DNA of 29,561 bases from CAZDQL01 sp964507325 (GTDB lineage: Bacteria; Planctomycetota; UBA1135; GCA-002686595), in assembly GCA_964507325.1 (NCBI GenBank), contig CAZDQL010000082.1:1-29561 (forward strand), written 5' to 3'. This document shows positions 25,107 to 29,561 of the stretch, in pieces. Under the pieces are notes generated by a model, which worked only from the letters and a program-made list of their open reading frames with translations, was not told the origin of the DNA and searched no databases. The translations under genes were made by a program, and so were the position numbers. Every line of letters begins with the position of its first letter. The stretch's first letter is position 1.

Positions 25107-26324
25107 TCAGTCTCCCTTCTCGATCTCCTTGCGAATCGCCTCGTCGAGCTCGTCCGGTGAGAAGGCGAACGGCCCCGGCCCACCTTTGTAGGCGACCTTC
25201 CCATCACGCCCGATCAGATACAGCCGGTCGGGCCACGCCTCGTACGCGGTACAGGCCGTGTTCTGCATGTCGTCCAGTACGGCCGGCAGCGCCTCGAGGG
25301 CGAGCTTGGCCATGCAGACCTGGGCGACCTCGCGGCGCTCACCCAGGGTGAGCGGGTCCTCGACCATGGGCATGCCGTCGCCCCCCAACGGCGAGCGACT
25401 GTCGATCGCGTGCGCCTCCTTGATGTACACGACCAGGAACTCGACGTCGTCGCGGTGCTGCTCCCACAGTTCGATCAGCCGACCGGCTGATTCGCGGAAG
25501 GGGGGTCACGTGTAGGAGCCGAAGATCAGCGCGACCGGCTTCTTCCCGGCGAAGGAGGAGAGAAGTACGGGCCGCTCGCCCGGCTTGGCGTGGAGGCGCT
25601 CCAGCTCGAAGTCGGGAGCCAGCTTGCCCGCGGCGTTGGGAGCGTCGTCCACCTCGGGCTCGCCGCCCCCACTCGAGCGATCCCCGCGGCTCCGCCGGCG
25701 AGGTCCCTCGAGGAAGCCCCTCCCGTCCTCGTCGAGCGAGTCGAAGCAAGCGGTCAGCTGGGCGAGGTCGAAGTGCTCGGCGCCCTCCTCGCTCACCGTC
25801 TCCACGAGAATGGTGAAGCGATCCATCCGGTTGTTCGGCGTCGCGCCGCGTGCGGTCGCCTCGGTCTCGAACTCCTCGCGCGTGAGCCGACCGTCGCCAT
25901 CGGCGTCGAAGACCGCGAAGGAGGCGATCGTCTCGTCGCGGGTGAGCTTCTCGGCGTCCTCGTCGGCCTGGAAGTAGCGCGCCAGGATCATCGACGAGAT
26001 CCGCCTGCGCCTCTCGGGCGAGTCGATCTGCATCCGGCCTTCGCGGGTCTCGAAATCGCCCGGTTCCAGGACGCCGTTGCCGTCGCGGTCGAAGCCCGCG
26101 AAACGCTCCTCGCTACGGTCGTACTCGGTGGTGGTGATGCTCCCACTCCCGTCGGTGTCGTACTTGGCCGCGAGGTACTCCCACCTCGTCTGGTCCGGCG
26201 AGCCCAGGATCGAGGGCGGAGGCTCCGGCGCCTCGTGGGGATTGGCTCCTGTCTGCTGGCATCCAACGAAGAGGAGACAGCCGGCGCAGGCGACTGACGC
26301 AGCGATCGAGATTGAATTGCCCAT
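25107..26324 (-). CDS. Selenoprotein: EF-hand lipoprotein with a deiodinase-like (thioredoxin-fold) domain, in-frame UGA at Sec273
   Basis: Read through the UGA at 25508-25506, this is one frame of 405 residues. The start at 26324 opens a lipoprotein signal (MGNSISIAASVACAGCLLFVGC, C22). Four EF-hand-like loops follow: DTDGSGSITTTE (56-67), DRDGNGVLEPGD (79-90), DADGDGRLTREE (140-151) and a degenerate one near 198. A Gly/Ser linker leads to LAPDFELERLHA and LIFGSYT-U273-PPFRESAGRL, then VEFLVVYIKEAHAIDS, the hallmark region of iodothyronine-deiodinase-like proteins. In this family the active site is GSxTU/CPPF. The second half (132 codons after the UGA) stays open, keeps coding character and ends KEIEKGD. 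A SECIS-like hairpin follows the UGA. A redox role at the envelope is inferred, and deiodination is not shown. The alternative is a Cys codon mutated to stop. Confidence 0.85.
25474..25491 (-). promoter_or_regulatory. SECIS-like hairpin after the UGA codon
   Basis: On the minus strand ATCAGCC and GGCTGAT form a perfect 7-bp stem with a GGTC (GGUC) loop. The stem starts 14 nt after the UGA. Bacterial SECIS elements are hairpins inside the coding region just after the UGA, and a GGUC apical loop is that of the E. coli fdhF element. The element would bring SelB and Sec-tRNA to the ribosome. Confidence 0.7.
25506..25508 (-). other. Recoded UGA codon (selenocysteine 273)
   Basis: The in-frame TGA sits between ACG (Thr) and CCC (Pro) in GSYT-U-PPF. 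It is the only stop in 405 codons and falls exactly at the redox-active Cys/Sec position of the deiodinase-like family. Confidence 0.85.
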
Positions 26325-26722
26325 GATCGAGGTTCTCGCTTGGCGGAGAAGGACCGACGAAGGTAACGGGGCCATTGAACGGGCCGATCGCACTCCGCTG
26401 CAAGGTGGCCCCTCCTCAATACTCATCCGGGTGGTCCTGGTCTCGGCGGATGTCTCGCGACCCGGAATCGCCCAGAGAGACGCAACGTCACGGCTCCGTA
26501 ATGGGAGGGCCAGCGTCCCCGTGCAGCGCTTTCTCCAACCGGCACCCGACGCACGGATTCCCGCGATACGGCGCGAGAAGGCCCGCTCCGGAGGACGATG
26601 TGATGGGTGTACGAGGATTTCGCGAGGCAAAGGCAGGAGCGCCATATAGTGGCCTTGACATGGAATGCCCATTCCGTGTGGTCCACGTAAACCAGCGCAG
26701 CGGATCCCGAGGTCAGTACGCG
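26325..26722. other. 398-bp divergent intergenic region with a small palindrome
   Basis: It separates the selenoprotein gene and the M28 peptidase gene and must hold both promoters. Both flanking ORFs can be extended into it, but the extensions lack signal peptides or domains. TTGACA occurs at 26655-26660 (plus strand), with no good -10 box at the usual distance. A perfect palindrome GGAATG-CC-CATTCC lies at 26662-26675, about 47 bp before the chosen peptidase start. It could be an operator. Confidence 0.35.
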
Positions 26723-29089
26723 ATGCAACACCGAGCTGCCATCGGCACGACGAGTGCCCTGTTGTTCCTGGCTCCCTTCGCCCTGAGTGGCGACGACTCC
26801 AAGCTCCTGCCCAGCGGTGAGCGAGCCAAGGAGTACGTCACCTACCTGGCGAGCGACGCGATGCAGGGTCGCAAGCCAGGCACCGACGGCTATCGCAAGT
26901 CGGCGGACTGGGTAGCCGCTCGCTTCGAGGAATGGGGACTCGCGCCGGCCGGCGAGGACGGCACGTACTTCCAGAAGGTCAGCATTCGCCCCTACACCTG
27001 GAACGTCGGCTTTCCCCGTCTGAGCGTGGGCAGCCGCGAGTTCCTGCTGGATGACGGGGACTTCTCCCTCAGTTCCCTCTCGACGCCGAGCCGCCTGGCG
27101 CGGGTCGAGGTGGTCTTCGCGGGCTACGGCATCTGCGCTCCGGACGAGGGACTCGACGAGTACGCCGAGATCGACGTCGAGGGCAAGGTCGTCCTGGTCT
27201 TCAAGGGCTCCCCGTACGACGCCCCCGAGGGTCGTGGGTGGTTCTCCCCGAGCGACTCCGACGAGGGGAAGCAAGCCCAGAAGCGCTGGATAAAGGAGTC
27301 GAAGGACGCAGCCAAGATCCAAGTGGCCTACGACAAGGGCGCGGCGGCGATCTTGCTGTACGACCCCGAGGCCTCCGAAGAGAGCGCCGGTCGCAGGTAC
27401 CGGTCGAGCTCCCGGGGTGGGTTGGAGCCGGAGCGGGACTTCCTCTGCTTCTCGATCGGAGAGCGCGTCTTCCGAGCGATCGTGAGGGCGGACCCCCAGG
27501 AGTCACCGCCCGGAACGACCCGGCGGGTGGACGCCATCCGCCGGGCGATCAAGGCTGGTGAGGTTCGAAGCGAGCCGACCGGTGCGAAGGTCGATCTCGT
27601 TGGCTACGAATCCAGCACGCGCATCGCCGGAGAGAACGGCGAGCTCTTCTCCCGCAACGTGATCGCCAAGATCGAGGGCAGCGACCCCACGCTGAAGGAG
27701 CAGTACGTGATCTTCGGCGCCCACCTCGACCACGTCGGCATGTCCAACGGCTACGTGCGCAACGGCGCCGACGACAACGCCTCGGGCTCCGCGGTGGTCA
27801 TGGAGGTGGCACGGACCCTGGCCGAGGGCGGCTTCCAGCCGAAGCGCAGCATGGTGTTCTGCTGCTGGACGGCCGAGGAGATGGGCCTGATCGGTTCCAG
27901 GCACTACGCCGACAGCCCGTGCGACGGCGTGAGCATGGATCGCGTGGTCGCCTACTTCAACGCCGACATGGTCGGTCTGGGGGATGCGATCGGCGCTCCG
28001 GGGGCCTTGAACTTCCCCAGCATCTGGGAAGTGATCAAGAAGGATCAGGATCCCGAGATCCTGGAGATCGTCCAGGCCAGTACGGGGGGCCCTGGCGGGA
28101 GCGATCACTCCGCCTTCATCGTCCAGGGGATCGAGTCCCTGGCCCTCATGACCCGCGGCGGAGTCGGGCATCCCGACTACCACAGACCCGAGGACGATGC
28201 CGCCAAGATGGATCCCGCGATCCTGGAGAAGACCAGCCGCTTCGCCATGCGGGGCATGATGAACCTGGCCAACGAGACCGAGACCGAGCTCCTGATCGAG
28301 AACCGTGAGCAGCTCTACCAGGCGGTGCAGCTGCGCGTCGCGAACTTCAATACGGCTCTCGAGGGGAGCAGCTGGGAGGTGGTGAGCCTCGGGGCAAAGA
28401 ACCAATCCGCCCTCCACAGCCGGATCCTCAGCGAGTCGGTGAGTGCCATTCGCAAGAGCCGCTCCCAGTCGAGCGGGGATTCGTCCGCGCCTTCCCGTTC
28501 GGTGACCCGGGGCTTGGACGACCTGCGCCCCTTCGAAGGTGACCTCAGCTTGCTGGAGGTGGCCGCTGAGCTCTACGGCTTCAGCCGGGTCGACATCCGC
28601 GGCGACGATGGGGTGTGGATCGTCGACGGTGCGCTGACCGACGAGGGGCGAGCGGCGCTGAGGAAGATGGAGGAGCTCGGCATCGTCGTGCACCTGGTCT
28701 CCCCCAGCGAAGAGCTGCTCACCGGCTTCCTGTACGCGGCGGGCAAGCCCTTCCTGGTCACGGGTGAGTACGAGCTCACCGACTCGCTGGCGGATCGAGT
28801 GGTGCAGCGGGAGGTCCTGCTCGGAGTCGACTTCGACCCGCAGGACGTGGAGGGCTGCATCGCCCGCCTGGAGCAGGCCAAGGAGCGCGTAGGCAGGCGA
28901 GACCTCTTGGTCCTGCATCTCACCTCCGTCGAGGGATTGGACGAGGCGAAGAAGAAGCTCTACCTGGGCCTCCTGGAGAAGGGCTGGGCGCACAAGGAGA
29001 TCGCCGGCAGTCGCCGCGGCGGAGGAGGCATCCTCGGCGGCAACCTCGGCAAGATCGGTGCAACGCCGAGTCGAGGCCGACGGCGCTGA
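26723..29089 (+). CDS. Exported M28 family metallopeptidase with PA domain and a degenerate M19-like C-terminal domain
   Basis: I start at the ATG at 26723 (788 residues), where a signal peptide begins (MQHRAAIGTTSALLFLAPFALSG). GAGG lies about 9 nt upstream. Residues about 125-275 contain a PA-like insert (VVFAGYGICAPDEGLDEYAEIDVEGKVV in part). The di-zinc M28 core (about 305-520) has all expected residues: H334 in AHLDH, D350 in GADDNASG, E385-E386 in TAEEMG, D415 in NADMVG and H487 in DYHRPED. It probably acts as an aminopeptidase on peptides outside the cytoplasm. From about 600 the tail resembles the M19 (renal dipeptidase) barrel: LTDEGRAALRKMEELGIVVHL, then LLGVDFD, and LLEKGWAHKEIAG with ILGGNLGKI. 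The M19 zinc motif HxD and its later His residues are missing, so this part is probably not catalytic. Confidence 0.88.
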   Translation: MQHRAAIGTTSALLFLAPFALSGDDSKLLPSGERAKEYVTYLASDAMQGRKPGTDGYRKSADWVAARFEEWGLAPAGEDGTYFQKVSIRPYTWNVGFPRLSVGSREFLLDDGDFSLSSLSTPSRLARVEVVFAGYGICAPDEGLDEYAEIDVEGKVVLVFKGSPYDAPEGRGWFSPSDSDEGKQAQKRWIKESKDAAKIQVAYDKGAAAILLYDPEASEESAGRRYRSSSRGGLEPERDFLCFSIGERVFRAIVRADPQESPPGTTRRVDAIRRAIKAGEVRSEPTGAKVDLVGYESSTRIAGENGELFSRNVIAKIEGSDPTLKEQYVIFGAHLDHVGMSNGYVRNGADDNASGSAVVMEVARTLAEGGFQPKRSMVFCCWTAEEMGLIGSRHYADSPCDGVSMDRVVAYFNADMVGLGDAIGAPGALNFPSIWEVIKKDQDPEILEIVQASTGGPGGSDHSAFIVQGIESLALMTRGGVGHPDYHRPEDDAAKMDPAILEKTSRFAMRGMMNLANETETELLIENREQLYQAVQLRVANFNTALEGSSWEVVSLGAKNQSALHSRILSESVSAIRKSRSQSSGDSSAPSRSVTRGLDDLRPFEGDLSLLEVAAELYGFSRVDIRGDDGVWIVDGALTDEGRAALRKMEELGIVVHLVSPSEELLTGFLYAAGKPFLVTGEYELTDSLADRVVQREVLLGVDFDPQDVEGCIARLEQAKERVGRRDLLVLHLTSVEGLDEAKKKLYLGLLEKGWAHKEIAGSRRGGGGILGGNLGKIGATPSRGRRR

Positions 29090-29162
29090 GGGCGCGGGGC
29101 TCTACCGGACATTGGCGGACATGAAGGGCCTCTGCGCGGAGGTCTGTGGACCGATGCCGCGG

Positions 29163-29561
29163 TCAGTCCTCGCTCATCTCGCGGATCACCTCGTCGAGGG
29201 CCCCCACGTCGGGCGAGACTTCGAATGAGTGGTGTGGATCTCCTTCGACGATGGTGATTCTCTTGGAAGCCCCTGGAAAATCGCGGAACGAGAAGCCCGA
29301 TTCGCTCACATGGAACACCCCCCACTCCACCAGGAACCGTGTGCCCTCGAGCACAGCAATCCGTACTCGCCGTTCGTCTCCAAGTCGGAAGTACAGATCG
29401 AACGCGCCTCCACGCGCATCGATGCCAGCAGTCCTTTTCGTGCTGCTGCCCCCCTGGTGTTCAGTGGAGAGGCACACAGCGAGGAACCACGGGGGCTCCG
29501 GCAGCTTCACCCCGTAGTTGCATAGATCCAAGGCCCTATCTGCGCGAATCAGCGGATGCTG
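29163..29561 (-). CDS. Unknown protein, partial (N-terminus beyond right edge)
   Basis: The frame ends at 29163 (stop) and stays open to the right edge (132 residues). A TTG at 29531 is the only start-like codon near the visible end, but the ten codons before it (reading QHPLIRADRA) are also open and protein-like. The gene therefore probably begins outside the window. Visible parts are a WFLAVCLS segment, a beta-rich middle (GGAFDLYFRLGDERRVRIAVLEGTRFLVEWGVFHV) and an acidic end (GALDEVIREMSED). No family is recognised. It is tail-to-tail with the M28 peptidase gene (73 bp between stops). Confidence 0.6.
   Translation of the reverse strand, partial: QHPLIRADRALDLCNYGVKLPEPPWFLAVCLSTEHQGGSSTKRTAGIDARGGAFDLYFRLGDERRVRIAVLEGTRFLVEWGVFHVSESGFSFRDFPGASKRITIVEGDPHHSFEVSPDVGALDEVIREMSED

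Noticed and set aside
25107..25505. Deiodinase-like gene as a pseudogene with a stop mutation
   Set aside because: The single stop is UGA, lies exactly at the Sec/Cys site, is followed by a SECIS-like hairpin, and the remaining 132 codons are intact. A sequencing error or recent nonsense change is not fully excluded.
26655..26660. TTGACA as a -35 box for the M28 peptidase gene
   Set aside because: No -10-like hexamer is found 16-18 bp downstream.

Overview
The window is GC-rich bacterial DNA, most likely from a planctomycete. This is inferred from the gene families rather than from any marker gene. It holds a formylglycine-type sulfatase, a GH123-like (DUF4091) hydrolase, a DUF6288-like PDZ protein, a Tat-exported sugar-isomerase-fold protein, an exported M28 peptidase, several large lipoproteins, and a secreted WD-G-W repeat protein whose C-terminal domain I recall from marine planctomycetes of the Saltatorellus type. 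Most products carry signal peptides or lipoboxes, so this is mainly an envelope and secretion region. I see no rRNA, tRNA, CRISPR array, transposase or phage module.

Left part (1-6765, all minus strand). A secreted, charged helical-repeat protein runs off the left edge through an 18-bp tandem repeat. It is followed by a lipoprotein, then a two-gene unit of a corrinoid protein and a UroD-family methyltransferase-like protein, then a GH123-like hydrolase and a small lipoprotein. Middle part (6829-18749). A 1106-residue lipoprotein has six carboxypeptidase-regulatory-like repeats. A beta-propeller-like secreted protein is followed by a strong hairpin. About 850 bp without a sure gene follow, then a C69 dipeptidase (plus), a Tat-exported FucI-fold protein (minus), a GNAT acetyltransferase (minus) and a beta-helix protein (plus). 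Right part (18763-29561). A DUF6288-like protein (minus) diverges from a lipoprotein sulfatase (plus). Next come an acidic secreted protein and an EamA transporter (both minus), a selenoprotein (minus), an M28 peptidase with a degenerate M19-like tail (plus), and a partial gene at the right edge (minus).

The most notable item is at 25107-26324. Two ORFs that look separate are one gene: an EF-hand lipoprotein with an iodothyronine-deiodinase-like thioredoxin-fold domain, interrupted by an in-frame UGA exactly at the family's selenocysteine position (GSYT-U-PPF). A perfect 7-bp hairpin with a GGUC loop lies 14 nt after the UGA, as expected for a bacterial SECIS element. Standard gene calling would split this gene.

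The genes do not form one obvious pathway. The hydrolases (GH123-like, sulfatase, C69 and M28 peptidases), the sugar-isomerase-fold protein and the beta-helix protein fit breakdown of sulfated, aminosugar-containing glycans and peptides outside the cytoplasm. The corrinoid/UroD pair suggests one-carbon (methyl-transfer) metabolism. These links are inference.
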